The position numbers were made by a program, and so were the translations under genes. The notes beneath the pieces were generated by a model that saw nothing but the letters and a program-made list of their open reading frames with translations, did not search any database and was not told the origin of the DNA. Shown in pieces: positions 26,615 to 35,543 of a DNA stretch of 64,000 nucleotides (positions within the stretch are counted from its first letter, which is position 1; the number at the start of each line of letters is the position of its first letter). Origin of the DNA: Tellurirhabdus rosea (GTDB lineage: Bacteria; Bacteroidota; Bacteroidia; Cytophagales; Spirosomataceae); the NCBI RefSeq assembly GCF_026278345.1, contig NZ_CP111085.1, forward strand, positions 1,810,001 to 1,874,000, written 5' to 3'.

Positions 26615-28408
26615 ATGCTACGAACCCATACCTGCGGTGAACTCCGCATGGAACACACCGGCACCGAAGTTACGCTTTGCGGCTGGGTGCAGCGCATTCG
26701 CGACAAAGGCGGTATGATCTGGATCGACCTCCGCGACCGCTATGGCCTGACACAACTCATTCTGGACGAAAGCAAAACCGCCCCCGAACTGCTTCAGACG
26801 GCCCGCACCCTGGGTCGTGAATTTGTCGTAAAAGCGACCGGCGAGGTCATCGAACGGGTTGCCAAAAACCCGAACCTGCCGACAGGCGATATCGAGATCC
26901 GGCTGACGGGCCTGGAGGTCCTGAACCCCGCCAAACTGCCGCCGTTCCTGATTGAAGACGAAACCGACGGAGGCGACGACCTCCGCATGAAATACCGCTA
27001 CCTCGACCTGCGCCGGGGCAGCGTCCGCCGGAACCTCGAACTGCGGCACCGCATGGCCCAGCAGACGCGGATTTACATGGACGGACAGGACTTTATCGAA
27101 GTCGAAACGCCGGTGCTCATCAAATCCACGCCCGAAGGGGCCCGCGATTTTGTGGTGCCGAGCCGTATGAACCCAGGTGAGTTTTACGCCCTGCCGCAGT
27201 CGCCGCAGACCTTCAAGCAGCTGCTGATGGTGTCGGGCTTCGACCGGTACTACCAGATTGTGAAGTGCTTCCGGGACGAAGACCTGCGCGCCGACCGGCA
27301 GCCGGAGTTCACCCAGATCGACTGCGAAATGTCGTTCATCGAGCAGGAAGACATTCTTCAGATGTTCGAAGGGCTGATCCGGCACCTGTTCAAAAATGTG
27401 AAAGGCATCGACCTGCCCGAGGTGCCGCGGATGACCTACGCCGACGCCATGCAGTTTTACGGCTCCGACAAACCCGACACCCGCTTCGGAATGCCGTTTG
27501 TGGAACTGAAGGGTGCCTTCGACACGGTGGACCTGACGTCCGGCAAGGCCTTCCCGGTCTTCGACGCGGCGGAACTCGTCGTGGGCATCAACGCCAAAGG
27601 CTGCGCCGGGTATACCCGCAAGCAGCTCGACGAACTGACCGAATGGGTCAAACGCCCGCAGATCGGCGCGAAGGGGCTGGTGTACGTTCGTTACAACCCG
27701 GACGGCACGCTCAAATCGTCGGTCGACAAGTTCTATTCGGAAGAAGACCTGAAAGGCTGGGTGGCTCAGTTCAACACCAGCGGCGAACCCTGCGAACCGG
27801 GCGACCTGCTGCTCATCATGGCGGGCGAAACCGCGAAGGCCCGCAAGCAGCTGAACGAACTGCGTCTGGAAATGGGCACCCGCCTCGGCCTGCGCGACCC
27901 GAATAAGTTCAGCGCCCTGTGGGTCCTCGACTTCCCGCTGCTCGAATGGGGCGAGGAAGACGGCAAGCCCGAAACGGGCCGGTGGTTTGCGATGCACCAC
28001 CCGTTCACGTCGCCCAAACCGGAGGACATTCCGCTGCTGGAAACGGACCCGGGTTCGGTGCGCGCCAACGCCTACGACATGGTCATCAACGGCACGGAAG
28101 TCGGCGGCGGCTCCATCCGGATCTTCCAGAAGGAACTTCAGTCGATGATGTTTGGCAAGCTGGGCTTTACGCCGGAGGAGGCCAAAGCGCAGTTCGGCTT
28201 CCTGCTCGACGCTTTCGAGTTCGGCGCGCCCCCGCATGGCGGCATTGCGTTCGGCTTCGACCGGCTGTGCTCGATCTTCGGCGGGGCCGATTCGATCCGT
28301 GACTTCATCGCATTCCCGAAAAATAACTCGGGCCGCGACGTGATGATCGACTCGCCTTCCACCATCGCCCAGGCGCAGCTGGATGAGTTGAAAATTGCGG
28401 TTAAATAA
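26615..28408 (+). CDS. aspS: Aspartyl-tRNA synthetase
   Basis: Class IIb synthetase charging tRNA-Asp. The 597 residues fit the bacterial type. An N-terminal OB-fold ([29 protein letters not shown]) is followed by the catalytic core ([75 protein letters not shown]), the bacterial GAD insertion (about 290-415) and the motif 3 region [15 protein letters not shown]. It stands alone with its own promoter. Confidence 0.97.
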   Translation: MLRTHTCGELRMEHTGTEVTLCGWVQRIRDKGGMIWIDLRDRYGLTQLILDESKTAPELLQTARTLGREFVVKATGEVIERVAKNPNLPTGDIEIRLTGLEVLNPAKLPPFLIEDETDGGDDLRMKYRYLDLRRGSVRRNLELRHRMAQQTRIYMDGQDFIEVETPVLIKSTPEGARDFVVPSRMNPGEFYALPQSPQTFKQLLMVSGFDRYYQIVKCFRDEDLRADRQPEFTQIDCEMSFIEQEDILQMFEGLIRHLFKNVKGIDLPEVPRMTYADAMQFYGSDKPDTRFGMPFVELKGAFDTVDLTSGKAFPVFDAAELVVGINAKGCAGYTRKQLDELTEWVKRPQIGAKGLVYVRYNPDGTLKSSVDKFYSEEDLKGWVAQFNTSGEPCEPGDLLLIMAGETAKARKQLNELRLEMGTRLGLRDPNKFSALWVLDFPLLEWGEEDGKPETGRWFAMHHPFTSPKPEDIPLLETDPGSVRANAYDMVINGTEVGGGSIRIFQKELQSMMFGKLGFTPEEAKAQFGFLLDAFEFGAPPHGGIAFGFDRLCSIFGGADSIRDFIAFPKNNSGRDVMIDSPSTIAQAQLDELKIAVK

Positions 28409-28503
28409 AGACGCCTTCCCCCTGCTTTCCGGTGGCCGGTGCTTTGGCATCGGCCACTTTTCTTTGTAAGTTAGTCCCTAAAAAGTAGCTTATATCTCTT
28501 CCC

Positions 28504-29166
28504 ATGCGAGGCAGCCAACTTGACTTATACCTGAGTTACGGCTATTTCCGAATGCACCAGAATATATTTACGTGCCGGATTGTCTGCTTCGACGAGGCGT
28601 TTTATTCCGTACACTGGCTCCGGATTGTGCTGGCAGATGTTGTCTACGGAAAAAAACAGCAGCAGGTCCTGAAGGCCAACAGCCGTTTTTCGGTCCGGGT
28701 CCAGCCTTTTGTGCTTACCGACGAGATGGAGGAGTTGTACGCGCGCTACCGGGCTTCGGTCAATTTTGACGCCCCGCTTTCCGTCGAGTCCTGGCTTTAC
28801 GACGGCGACCGGTACACGACCTTCGATACGCAACTGGTGGAGGTCCGCGACGGAACCCGACTCATTGCCGGGGGCATCTTCGACTGCGGCTACGACAGCA
28901 TTGCGGGCATTATGAACTTCTACGACCCGGATTACCGGAAATTCAGTCTCGGAAAATACCTGATGCTCCAGAAGATCGAGTACGCCCGCCAGCAGCAGAA
29001 AGCCTACTATTACCCCGGCTACCTGATTCACCGATACCCCAAATTTGACTATAAACTATTCGCCTGCGAAGCCGCGACCGAAGTCTTCGACGAAGCCACC
29101 AACCAATGGCTCCCCTTCGACTGGGCGATCGTGGAAATGCACTCGGAAGGAATTTTGAATGATTGA
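28504..29166 (+). CDS. ATE1/Bpt-like aminoacyl-tRNA-protein transferase
   Basis: A 220-residue protein related to arginyl-tRNA--protein transferases and bacterial Bpt. The C-terminal GNAT-like core is visible as LIAGGIFDCGYDSIAGIMNFYDPDYRKFSLGKYLMLQKIEYARQ and YYYPGYLIHRYPKFDYK, matching the SLG..L...EI...YYYlGY..h....YK pattern. The N-terminal segment (LYLSYGYFRMHQNIFTC) matches the end of the usual ATE N-terminal region, but the normal CxxC-type cluster is reduced to isolated Cys. It would act in the N-degron pathway beside Aat. The last two codons and stop (AATGATTGA) lie in an inverted repeat. Confidence 0.78.
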   Translation: MRGSQLDLYLSYGYFRMHQNIFTCRIVCFDEAFYSVHWLRIVLADVVYGKKQQQVLKANSRFSVRVQPFVLTDEMEELYARYRASVNFDAPLSVESWLYDGDRYTTFDTQLVEVRDGTRLIAGGIFDCGYDSIAGIMNFYDPDYRKFSLGKYLMLQKIEYARQQQKAYYYPGYLIHRYPKFDYKLFACEAATEVFDEATNQWLPFDWAIVEMHSEGILND

Positions 29167-29245
29167 ATTTTGAATGATTGATAGGCGGTCCGCCGCAGTG
29201 GCTGCTTAGCGGAGCTAATCAATCATTCAAAATTCAATCATTCAA
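29155..29245. repeat. 28-bp perfect inverted repeat at a convergent junction
   Basis: Arms 29155-29182 and 29218-29245 are perfect inverted copies built from TTGAATGATTGAAT words. The loop contains ggcggtccgccgc and gcggagc. It overlaps the stop of the ATE-like gene and ends 5 bp before the DinB stop. It can terminate both genes. Confidence 0.8.
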
Positions 29246-29250
29246 CCTTC

Positions 29251-29784
29251 CTAAAAAAGCTTCTCATTCGGTGGCTTGACGCCTCGCATGCGGATGTAGA
29301 CGGTTGCCTGGCCGCGGTGGTGCGTCTGGTGTTCGAAGGCTTTGGCGAAGGCCAGTTCTTTGGTCATGTCGCGGCCAAAAATCTTGACGCTTTCGCCCAT
29401 CTGGCTGTCGTTCATGCCTTTCAGGGCGTCCATGGCGAAATCGTAGCTCTCCATCACTACTTTGGTCAGGCCCGCCTTCGTTTTCATTTCGTCCATCTTT
29501 TCCAGATTCTTGCCCTGGTACGGGTTAGCCTTTCCGCTGGCGGCGGCGGAGAAGTTGAAGTTGGCGTTGGCCAGGTGAAGCATCTGCTCGGCGAAACTGC
29601 GAACTTCGGGTGTCGGTTTGTAGCCGTAACCGTCCTCCGGCATGGCGTCGAGGTACTCCTTGGTGTAGTCCTTTGCCCGCTGCCAGTCGGCCAGCATCTG
29701 GGCCAGCGTGCCGGGGGCGTGCAACTGGAAGCTGCTCAGCGAAAACAGGCAGGTTACCAGCAAAAGGTAGAGTGGTTTTTTCAT
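29251..29784 (-). CDS. DinB-family protein with signal peptide
   Basis: A 177-residue four-helix DinB-like protein. A signal peptide MKKPLYLLLVTCLFSLSSFQLHA precedes the DinB bundle. Metal-ligand histidines appear as the His of QMLHLANANFNF and the HQTHHRGQ motif near the C-terminus, the usual DinB triad positions. The ATG at 29784 is chosen since it begins the signal peptide. The export is uncommon among DinB proteins but frequent in Bacteroidota. Function is unknown; the family includes thiol-dependent transferases. Confidence 0.85.
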   Translation of the reverse strand: MKKPLYLLLVTCLFSLSSFQLHAPGTLAQMLADWQRAKDYTKEYLDAMPEDGYGYKPTPEVRSFAEQMLHLANANFNFSAAASGKANPYQGKNLEKMDEMKTKAGLTKVVMESYDFAMDALKGMNDSQMGESVKIFGRDMTKELAFAKAFEHQTHHRGQATVYIRMRGVKPPNEKLF

Positions 29785-29974
29785 GGTTAAACGGGGTTTA
29801 CAGGATGATTTTATCAAAATCATTGAAGTTTACCACTTTTCTCAATATGTAAACTAACTCATTAAATAAATTTTGAAAACGGGATGCAAATGAAGTCGAA
29901 CTTTCGTTGTAAACTGTACGAGAAGAGCGCTCGGCCATTTGTGAGAAAGGAAATCAAGACAACAACCAATACTT

Positions 29975-31162
29975 ATGTTACTGCCCGCTGAAACTGCCCG
30001 GTACCAGAAGCATCTGAATCTGCCGGAAATTGGAACCGAAGGACAACTGAAACTGAAACAGGCCCGGGTGCTGGTCGTCGGCGCGGGGGGGCTGGGCTGT
30101 CCGGTTCTGCTGTATCTGGCAGCGGCGGGGGTAGGGACGCTGGGCATTATTGATCCGGACACGGTGGACATCAGCAACCTGCAGCGGCAGGTCCTGTACA
30201 CGACCGAGCAGGTCGGGCAGCCCAAAGCCGTCATGGCCGCCAATCACCTCCGGAAACTGAATCCCGAAATCCGGCTGAAAATCTACGCCCACGCGCTGGA
30301 CCGCTCCAACGCCCGGACGCTCATTGATGAATACGATCTGGTGATCGACTGTACGGATAATTTTGCGGTGCGTTATCTGGTTAACGACGCCTGCGTGCTC
30401 CTCGGAAAACCGTTCATCTACGGCGCTATCCACCGCTTCGAAGGCCAGGTTGCCGTGCTGAACGCCCCGCTCTCTGCCGATGCCCTGACAGTGGGCATTG
30501 CCCCCAATTCCGTAACCCCGGACGCAGAGTCACAGAATGCCGTCCGGCGCGGACCCACCTACCGCTGCCTGTTTCCCGAACACCCGAACCAGATGGAGAT
30601 TCCCAACTGCGCCGACACGGGCGTGCTGGGCGTGCTGCCGGGCGTGATCGGGACGTACCAGGCTAACGAAGCCATCAAGCTAATTACCGGCATCGGCCAC
30701 CCGCTGTCGGATTCGCTGCTGATGGTCGATCTGCTGGCGATGAGTTTTCAGAAGATCAAAGTCCGTCGGCGGGCCGATGCCGATGCCGCCGCCCGCCGGG
30801 GCTGGGAAGAAGGAATCAAAGTCGGTGCCGCGGCCGCCGCCCAGCGCAAGATCACGCCGAAAGAACTGGCTGACCGGCTGAGCCAGGGCGAAGAAATTTT
30901 CCTCCTCGACGTGCGCGAACGGCCCGAATACAACATCTGCCACCTCGAAGGGGCCGTGCTGATTCCGGTCAACATCATCGCCAACAACATCAAGCGCATC
31001 CCCGCCGACCGGCCGGTGGTCGTCTACTGCCACCACGGCATCCGGAGCCAGTACGTGGTCGATTACCTCCAGACCGAACACGGCTTTACCAACCTCAAGA
31101 ACCTGCAGGGCGGCATCCATGCCTGGGCCCGTGAGGTGGAGCCGGAGATGGAAGTGTACTAA
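29975..31162 (+). CDS. moeB: MoeB/ThiF-type adenylyltransferase with C-terminal rhodanese
   Basis: A 395-residue E1-like enzyme that adenylates the C-terminus of a sulfur-carrier protein (MoaD or ThiS) and passes sulfur with its rhodanese domain. It shows GAGGLG at 36-41, DTVDISNLQRQ, DCTDNFAVRY, YRCLFPE and the conserved NCADTGVLGVLPG. The rhodanese domain (about 292-390) has active-site Cys352 in YCHHGIRS. An extra stretch of about 25 residues (around 165-190) interrupts the usual GQVxVxN...GPTYRC region, and the usual Cys-x-x-Cys zinc pairs are absent. Which carrier it serves is not visible here. Confidence 0.9.
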   Translation: MLLPAETARYQKHLNLPEIGTEGQLKLKQARVLVVGAGGLGCPVLLYLAAAGVGTLGIIDPDTVDISNLQRQVLYTTEQVGQPKAVMAANHLRKLNPEIRLKIYAHALDRSNARTLIDEYDLVIDCTDNFAVRYLVNDACVLLGKPFIYGAIHRFEGQVAVLNAPLSADALTVGIAPNSVTPDAESQNAVRRGPTYRCLFPEHPNQMEIPNCADTGVLGVLPGVIGTYQANEAIKLITGIGHPLSDSLLMVDLLAMSFQKIKVRRRADADAAARRGWEEGIKVGAAAAAQRKITPKELADRLSQGEEIFLLDVRERPEYNICHLEGAVLIPVNIIANNIKRIPADRPVVVYCHHGIRSQYVVDYLQTEHGFTNLKNLQGGIHAWAREVEPEMEVY

Positions 31163-31211
31163 CCCGGAAGAGTTTTCATTTTCGCCGTTCAGGCCAGCCG
31201 TAAACTGGCAC

Positions 31212-31219
31212 TACTTTTG
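31212..31219 (+). promoter_or_regulatory. Possible -7 element before the methyltransferase gene
   Basis: TACTTTTG matches TAnnTTTG and lies 136 bp before the ATG at 31355; the 18-bp hairpin at 31235-31274 would then lie at the 5' end of the transcript. Confidence 0.45.
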
Positions 31220-31234
31220 CCATTATCAGACAAA

Positions 31235-31274
31235 ACAACCAGGAAAGAGAAAGTCATTTCTCTTTCCTGGTTGT
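31235..31274. repeat. 18-bp perfect hairpin with GTCA loop
   Basis: acaaccaggaaagagaaa (31235-31252) and its exact inverse (31257-31274) flank a four-base loop gtca. No T-run follows on the plus strand. It may terminate the moeB transcript or act as a 5' stabilising hairpin of the next message. Confidence 0.7.
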
Positions 31275-31354
31275 GATCTGATTATTCACTGGCAAAATTT
31301 GCCGGACAGACCAGAACCCGTTTTGGTTTGTCTAAAACGAGAGTTCTGAACGGA

Positions 31355-32173
31355 ATGGACACGAAGCTACAGCCGGTCTTGAGTGCCGGTGCCGAGCCCC
31401 GGGAAGTATACCAGGCGCTGACCGAATACCAGCATGCCGAAGATTTCAAACGGCTGGATTTTATCGTCAAACAGGTCCAAAGTCTGCAAAAGCCCGATGT
31501 GACCATCATGGACATCGGCTGCGGCAACGGGAACATTGCCCGGGTGCTGGGCGGTTTCGGGTATTCGGTCCTGGGCGTCGACATCGACCCCGAATCCATC
31601 GCCGAAGCCCGGAAGCGCAACGCCTTCCCGAATGTCCGCTTTGAACAAATGGACGCTGAATCGCTGCCGACCGCCGGAGAATTCGACGTGCTGGTCTGCA
31701 GCGAAGTCCTCGAACACCTCGACGTACCGGGCAGCCTCGTCGAAACGGCCTACCGGCTGCTGAAACCGGGCGGGCGGCTGATCGTCACTGTTCCGAACGG
31801 CCACGGACCGCGGGAAGTGCTGATGACCAAGCCTATGCAGTGGATCAACAAGAAAGGCTACGGCGACTGGCTGGTGACCGTCAAACGGTCGCTGGGTTAC
31901 GCCAACGCCACCAGCCAGAGCTCCAACCCGGACCTGACGCATATTCAGTTTTTCAGCCGGACTTCGCTGGAGGCGCTCTTGAAGAAGCATGGCTTCCGGC
32001 CCGTAACGTTCGCGAAGGCTAATTTCATCGACCGCGTTTTCCCGTACTCGCTGCTGGCCAACCGCCTGTATCCCCTGCAACGCCTGGATTGCCGCCTGGC
32101 CGACCTGTTGCCGACCAACTGCGCCAGCGGCTTCTACACCTGCTGGCAAAAGCCGGTCAGCCCGTTGTATTGA
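31355..32173 (+). CDS. Class I SAM-dependent methyltransferase
   Basis: A 272-residue methyltransferase with the SAM-binding motif VTIMDIGCGNGNIARVLG (about 49-66), the acidic VLGVDIDPESIAEARKR, FEQMDAESLP and VLVCSEVLEHLDVP followed by LLKPGGRLIVTVPNGHGP. The C-terminal 90 residues (THIQFFSRTSLEALLKKHGF) resemble the UbiE/UbiG-like small-molecule type. The ATG at 31355 is preferred over a TTG at 31328. The substrate cannot be told; neighbours are unrelated. Confidence 0.88.
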   Translation: MDTKLQPVLSAGAEPREVYQALTEYQHAEDFKRLDFIVKQVQSLQKPDVTIMDIGCGNGNIARVLGGFGYSVLGVDIDPESIAEARKRNAFPNVRFEQMDAESLPTAGEFDVLVCSEVLEHLDVPGSLVETAYRLLKPGGRLIVTVPNGHGPREVLMTKPMQWINKKGYGDWLVTVKRSLGYANATSQSSNPDLTHIQFFSRTSLEALLKKHGFRPVTFAKANFIDRVFPYSLLANRLYPLQRLDCRLADLLPTNCASGFYTCWQKPVSPLY

Positions 32174-32194
32174 TGAATTGCTGGAGCACCTGGG

Positions 32195-32965
32195 TTATTC
32201 GAAGCGCAGGTGCTTCACCGATTCGCCCGACGTCGCCAGTTCGCGCAGGGAATCGATGCCGATGAGCAGGTGCTTTTCCACAAACATGGACGTGACCCGT
32301 TTGTCGCTTTCTTCCGTCTTCACCCCTTCCGGAACGAGCGGGTTGTCGGAAACGAGCAGCAGCGCCCCGTGCGGGATGGAATTGGCAAAACCGACGGTAA
32401 AGACCGTGGCCGTTTCCATATCGATGGCCATCGCCCGGATTTCGCGCAGGTATTCTTTAAACTCCTCGTCGTGTTCCCAGATGCGGCGATTGGTCGTATA
32501 GACGGTACCGGTCCAGTAATCCAGTTCGTGTTTTTTGATCATGGACGACACGGCGCGCTGCAGGCGGAACGACGGCAGGGCCGGAATTTCGGGCCGCATG
32601 TAGTCGTTGCTCGTTCCGTCGCCGCGGATGGCCGCAATCGGCAGGACCAGATCGCCGATCTGGGTCTTTTTGAGGCCGCCGCATTTGCCCAGAAACAGCA
32701 CCGCTTTGGGCTGGATGGCCGTCAGCAGGTCCATCACCGTGGCCGCCATGGCGCTGCCCATCCCGAAGTTGATGATGGTGATGTTGTCGGCCGTAGCCGT
32801 CTGCATGGCCCGCCCCATTCCGTAGATTTCCACGTTGAACTGCTGGGCGAACATTTCTACATAATTGATAAAATTCGTCAGCAGTATATACTCCCCGAAC
32901 TGCTCGATGGGAGTTCCCGTATAGCGCGGGAGCCAGTTTTGGACGATCTCTTCTTTGGTTTTCAT
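32195..32965 (-). CDS. amn: AMP nucleosidase
   Basis: Hydrolyses AMP to adenine and ribose 5-phosphate. The 256 residues form the short form found in Bacteroidota, which lacks the long N-terminal regulatory domain of the E. coli enzyme. The phosphorylase fold is seen in NITIINFGMGSAMAATVMDLL, AVLFLGKCGGLK, IAAIRGDGTSNDY and AIDMETATVFTVG (Glu of the DMETA motif contacts ribose). The ATG at 32965 removes an extension encoded by an intergenic repeat. It is divergent from 33076. Confidence 0.9.
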   Translation of the reverse strand: MKTKEEIVQNWLPRYTGTPIEQFGEYILLTNFINYVEMFAQQFNVEIYGMGRAMQTATADNITIINFGMGSAMAATVMDLLTAIQPKAVLFLGKCGGLKKTQIGDLVLPIAAIRGDGTSNDYMRPEIPALPSFRLQRAVSSMIKKHELDYWTGTVYTTNRRIWEHDEEFKEYLREIRAMAIDMETATVFTVGFANSIPHGALLLVSDNPLVPEGVKTEESDKRVTSMFVEKHLLIGIDSLRELATSGESVKHLRFE

Positions 32966-32986
32966 TGTGTCAATGACTGAATGGCT

Positions 32987-33058
32987 GAATGACCGAATGA
33001 CTGATGGGAAAGCCGAAAGCAGATTTAATCCTTCGGTCAATCAGTCATTCGGTCATTC
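32987..33058. repeat. 19-bp inverted repeat in a divergent promoter region
   Basis: gaatgaccgaatgactgat (32987-33005) has an exact inverse at 33040-33058. It is built from the same GAATGA words as three other repeats of this window. Here it lies between two divergent starts (32965 and 33076), so it is not a simple terminator. Confidence 0.7.
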
Positions 33059-33075
33059 TCTTTTAATTTTGGCGT

Positions 33076-33525
33076 ATGGTGTCGCTGAACTTACCGGAAT
33101 TTGAGCACAAAATTAAGCAGATTGAGGGGAAAGCCTACATCTTTGATGTATTGCGGAAGAAGTACGTGCGCATTACGCCGGAGGAATGGGTTCGTCAGCA
33201 CGTGGTTCATCTCCTGATTTCGCAGTATGGGTATCCCAAACCCCTGCTCCGGGCGGAGGGCGGACTGACGCTCAACAGCCTGCAGAAACGGACGGATGTG
33301 ATGGCCTTCGACCGGGAGGGCAGGCCGTTTCTGCTGGTCGAATGCAAAGCGCCGCACATCCCGCTGACCCAGCAGGTCTTCGACCAGGCGGCGCGGTACA
33401 ACCACGTTCACCGGGCCCCTTACCTGCTGGTCACCAATGGAATGATTCACTACTGCTGCCGCATCGATCCGGAAAGCGGCACGACCGAATTTCTGGCCGA
33501 CTTCCCGAAGTTCTTTGACGCCTGA
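33076..33525 (+). CDS. Type I restriction R-subunit N-terminal-like (HSDR_N) nuclease-fold protein
   Basis: A 149-residue single-domain protein of the HSDR_N_2 type. The PD-(D/E)xK core is visible as RTDVMAFD (Asp74) and LLVECKA (Glu89, Lys91), preceded by EEWVRQHVVHLLISQYGYP and a basic KRTDV. It has no helicase domain, and no methylase or specificity gene is nearby, so it is not part of a restriction system. Such stand-alone proteins are frequent in Bacteroidota, often annotated as restriction fragments; their role is not known. Confidence 0.88.
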   Translation: MVSLNLPEFEHKIKQIEGKAYIFDVLRKKYVRITPEEWVRQHVVHLLISQYGYPKPLLRAEGGLTLNSLQKRTDVMAFDREGRPFLLVECKAPHIPLTQQVFDQAARYNHVHRAPYLLVTNGMIHYCCRIDPESGTTEFLADFPKFFDA

Positions 33526-33540
33526 CTCCGCCGGACGCCG

Positions 33541-34176
33541 TTATTTTTTGGCTACCAGCGTCGGGGTGGGTGCCTTGGGTTTCAGGGCCGCCACGTGACG
33601 GGCGTAGGCCAGCGCCAGCTTTTCGTCATACCTGTTTTTCTGATACATCGGCCCGTTGTAGCGTTTGGCGAATTCTTTCCAGTAATGATTCCGGAGTTCG
33701 TCGTCGAGCCGGACATGGACAATGTACTCGCAGAAGGCCAGCAAATGATTCCGGGCGCTTTCGCCCATGTCCTCCACGAACGTATCCACGCTGGTGTAGC
33801 CGCAAAGGGAGTGGTTGAAGCCCATGATCTGAAACATGCCGTAACTGGCCGAAAACAGGGCCGCCCGCTCGTTCAGCATTTTTGCCTTGATCAGCCGCGC
33901 CCACTCGCCCTGCCCGCGGGCTTCGGCATTGGGGCCTTTGGCGTATTTGGAGACGTCCCATTTGGGATAGCTGATGTCCGGATAGTTGGCGTTATAAATG
34001 CCCTTGGTATAACGGCTGAAAATGTGGCCTTCGAAGAGAATGCGCGGGCGACCGTCGGCCAGAAAGCCGCTTCCACTGCTTTCCACCTCGGCAACGGCCC
34101 GGATGGCGGGCACATCACAGCGCAGCCGCCGGGCGGCGTCCTGAAAATCCTGTTCCTGAAGCGTAACAACAGCCAT
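33541..34176 (-). CDS. N-acetylmuramidase (DUF3380) family protein
   Basis: A 211-residue protein resembling phage and bacterial N-acetylmuramidases of the DUF3380 group: FQDAARRLRCDVPAIRAVAEVESSGSGFL (candidate catalytic Glu32), GRPRILFEGHIFSRYTKG and SASYGMFQIMGFNHSLCGY. It lacks a signal peptide and has a basic KPKAPTPT tail. No phage genes surround it, so it is probably a domesticated cell-wall hydrolase or lone endolysin. The export route is unclear. Confidence 0.85.
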   Translation of the reverse strand: MAVVTLQEQDFQDAARRLRCDVPAIRAVAEVESSGSGFLADGRPRILFEGHIFSRYTKGIYNANYPDISYPKWDVSKYAKGPNAEARGQGEWARLIKAKMLNERAALFSASYGMFQIMGFNHSLCGYTSVDTFVEDMGESARNHLLAFCEYIVHVRLDDELRNHYWKEFAKRYNGPMYQKNRYDEKLALAYARHVAALKPKAPTPTLVAKK

Positions 34177-34265
34177 ATGGGTAAAAGTTAAAGGGTGAAG
34201 GATGAACCAAGTTACTGAAAATGAACACAGGTAACTCTCCGTTTACACAATTTAATGAGCACAAA

Positions 34266-34292
34266 AAGCCCCGACCTGGCAGGCCGGGGCTT
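34266..34292 (-). terminator. Terminator of the yceI gene
   Basis: aagccccg (34266-34273) and cggggctt (34285-34292) form a GC-rich stem; on the minus strand it is followed by tttttgtg. It lies 26 bp beyond the YceI stop. Confidence 0.75.
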
Positions 34293-34317
34293 CAAGTTAC
34301 AGGGACGTACGGACGAA

Positions 34318-34953
34318 TTACTTCTTCGCGACCACTTTCATGTCCACCGTGAAATCGTCGTTGATGGCTTTGTCGCCGATATTCGAGAAGAACGACTTCG
34401 AGCCGTAACGGATGTCGTACTTCGTGCGGTCGATGGTAGCTTTTCCGTTGGCCGTGATCGTGTTGCCGCTGGTCGTCACCGTGGCCGGGAACGTAGCCGG
34501 GGCCGTTTTGCCCTTAATGGTCAGGTCGCCGACAATGTCGTACTGGTTACCGCCTTTCGGAGTCACTTTCGTGATTTTGAAGGTAGCGGTCGGGTACTTG
34601 TCCACACCGAAGAAATCGTCGTTCTTCAGGTGTCCGATCAGCTTGTCGTGGTACTCCTTGTTGTCCTTCAGGTCCGTGGACGTGATGGTACGCAGGTCGA
34701 TTTCGACGGTACCGCCGGTCAGTTTGCCGCCGTCCGCGATCAGGTTGCCCTTGCTGATGTTCACCGTTCCGTAGTGTTCGCCGGTTACTTTCTTTCCGTT
34801 CCAGTTCAGAACGCTCTGGGTGGCGTCCACGGTGTAGGTTGTTGCTTTAGCCGTGGTTTTGGCAACTTTTTTACCGGGGTTTTCAGCCATAACCGGGGCT
34901 GAAGCCAGCAGTACAGCGGCCATCAGGCCAGCGAAAAGTTGATTAACTTTCAT
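34318..34953 (-). CDS. yceI: YceI-family periplasmic lipocalin-like protein
   Basis: A 211-residue exported protein with a signal peptide (cleavage near APVMA-EN) and a YceI beta-barrel (ATTYTVDATQSVLNWNGKKVTGEHYGTVNI, YHDKLIGHLKNDDFFGVDKYPTATFKITKV, DLTIKGKTAPATFPATV). YceI proteins bind polyisoprenoids or other amphiphiles in the periplasm. It is encoded 41 bp behind a MarR gene on the same strand, with one terminator after it. Confidence 0.92.
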   Translation of the reverse strand: MKVNQLFAGLMAAVLLASAPVMAENPGKKVAKTTAKATTYTVDATQSVLNWNGKKVTGEHYGTVNISKGNLIADGGKLTGGTVEIDLRTITSTDLKDNKEYHDKLIGHLKNDDFFGVDKYPTATFKITKVTPKGGNQYDIVGDLTIKGKTAPATFPATVTTSGNTITANGKATIDRTKYDIRYGSKSFFSNIGDKAINDDFTVDMKVVAKK

Positions 34954-34994
34954 CGTCTTAGGTTGTATTAGTTAATTAAAGTACTCTTTCTTGC

Positions 34995-35453
34995 TTACTC
35001 TGAGCCGCGCAGTTTGTCGAGCAGCCGACTTATCAGGCTGGCCTCTTCTTCCGTCAGCCGCTGGATTTCCGCTTCCTGTTCGTTGATGACCTTGTCCAGC
35101 TTTTTGAGCAGATCAAGGCCCTTGTCTGTAATCAGCACGTCCACGGCGCGCCGGTCGCTGGGGCATTCGGTGCGTTGGACCAGATCCTTCGCCAAAAGTT
35201 TATCCACCAGCCGCGAAGCGTTCGACATTTTGTCGAGCATCCGCTCCGTGATGTCCGCCACCTTGACCGGCTTCGGGTGCTGGCCGCGCAGAATCCTGAG
35301 GACGTTGTACTGCTGCAACGTCAGTCCGAATGGCTTGAGGACCTGCATCTGGCGGTTACACAACCAGTTGTTGGTAAACATCAGGTTGACCGTCAGCCGG
35401 TGGTAAGGCGTCCGGAAGGAGGAAGTTTGTTTGATGTCCGCTTCAATTGACAT
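34995..35453 (-). CDS. MarR-family transcriptional regulator
   Basis: A 152-residue winged-helix protein. The recognition part is YNVLRILRGQHPKPVKVADITERMLDKMSNASRLVDKLLAKDLVQR, and the wing is ECPSDRRAVDVLITDKGLDLL. The first about 40 residues and the C-terminal helix form the dimer. It precedes yceI in an apparent two-gene operon, so it probably regulates itself and yceI in response to a small molecule. MarR-YceI pairs are common in this phylum. Confidence 0.92.
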   Translation of the reverse strand: MSIEADIKQTSSFRTPYHRLTVNLMFTNNWLCNRQMQVLKPFGLTLQQYNVLRILRGQHPKPVKVADITERMLDKMSNASRLVDKLLAKDLVQRTECPSDRRAVDVLITDKGLDLLKKLDKVINEQEAEIQRLTEEEASLISRLLDKLRGSE

Positions 35454-35485
35454 GAGAGACCTTGTTTCGTTCGTTTGTCGAATCT

Positions 35486-35498
35486 ATGCATCCTGCAT
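35486..35498. promoter_or_regulatory. Possible MarR operator
   Basis: ATGCATCCTGCAT is a palindrome of 5-bp arms around TCC, 33 bp upstream of the MarR start and downstream of the predicted promoter, a position suited to autorepression. Confidence 0.35.
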
Positions 35499-35543
35499 TA
35501 ATTCCCCAATTTCCGTCCGACATCCAGTTAGCTAATTGTCTTG

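Noticed and set aside
26618-28450. A very long open frame antisense to aspS (610 codons)
   Set aside because: It is the complement of a strongly conserved synthetase in GC-rich DNA, has no recognisable domain and no start context.
33076-33525. Type I restriction-modification system
   Set aside because: Only an HSDR_N-like nuclease domain is present; no helicase, methylase or specificity subunit lies nearby.
33541-34176. Prophage remnant
   Set aside because: The muramidase stands alone with no phage structural, integrase or holin genes around it.
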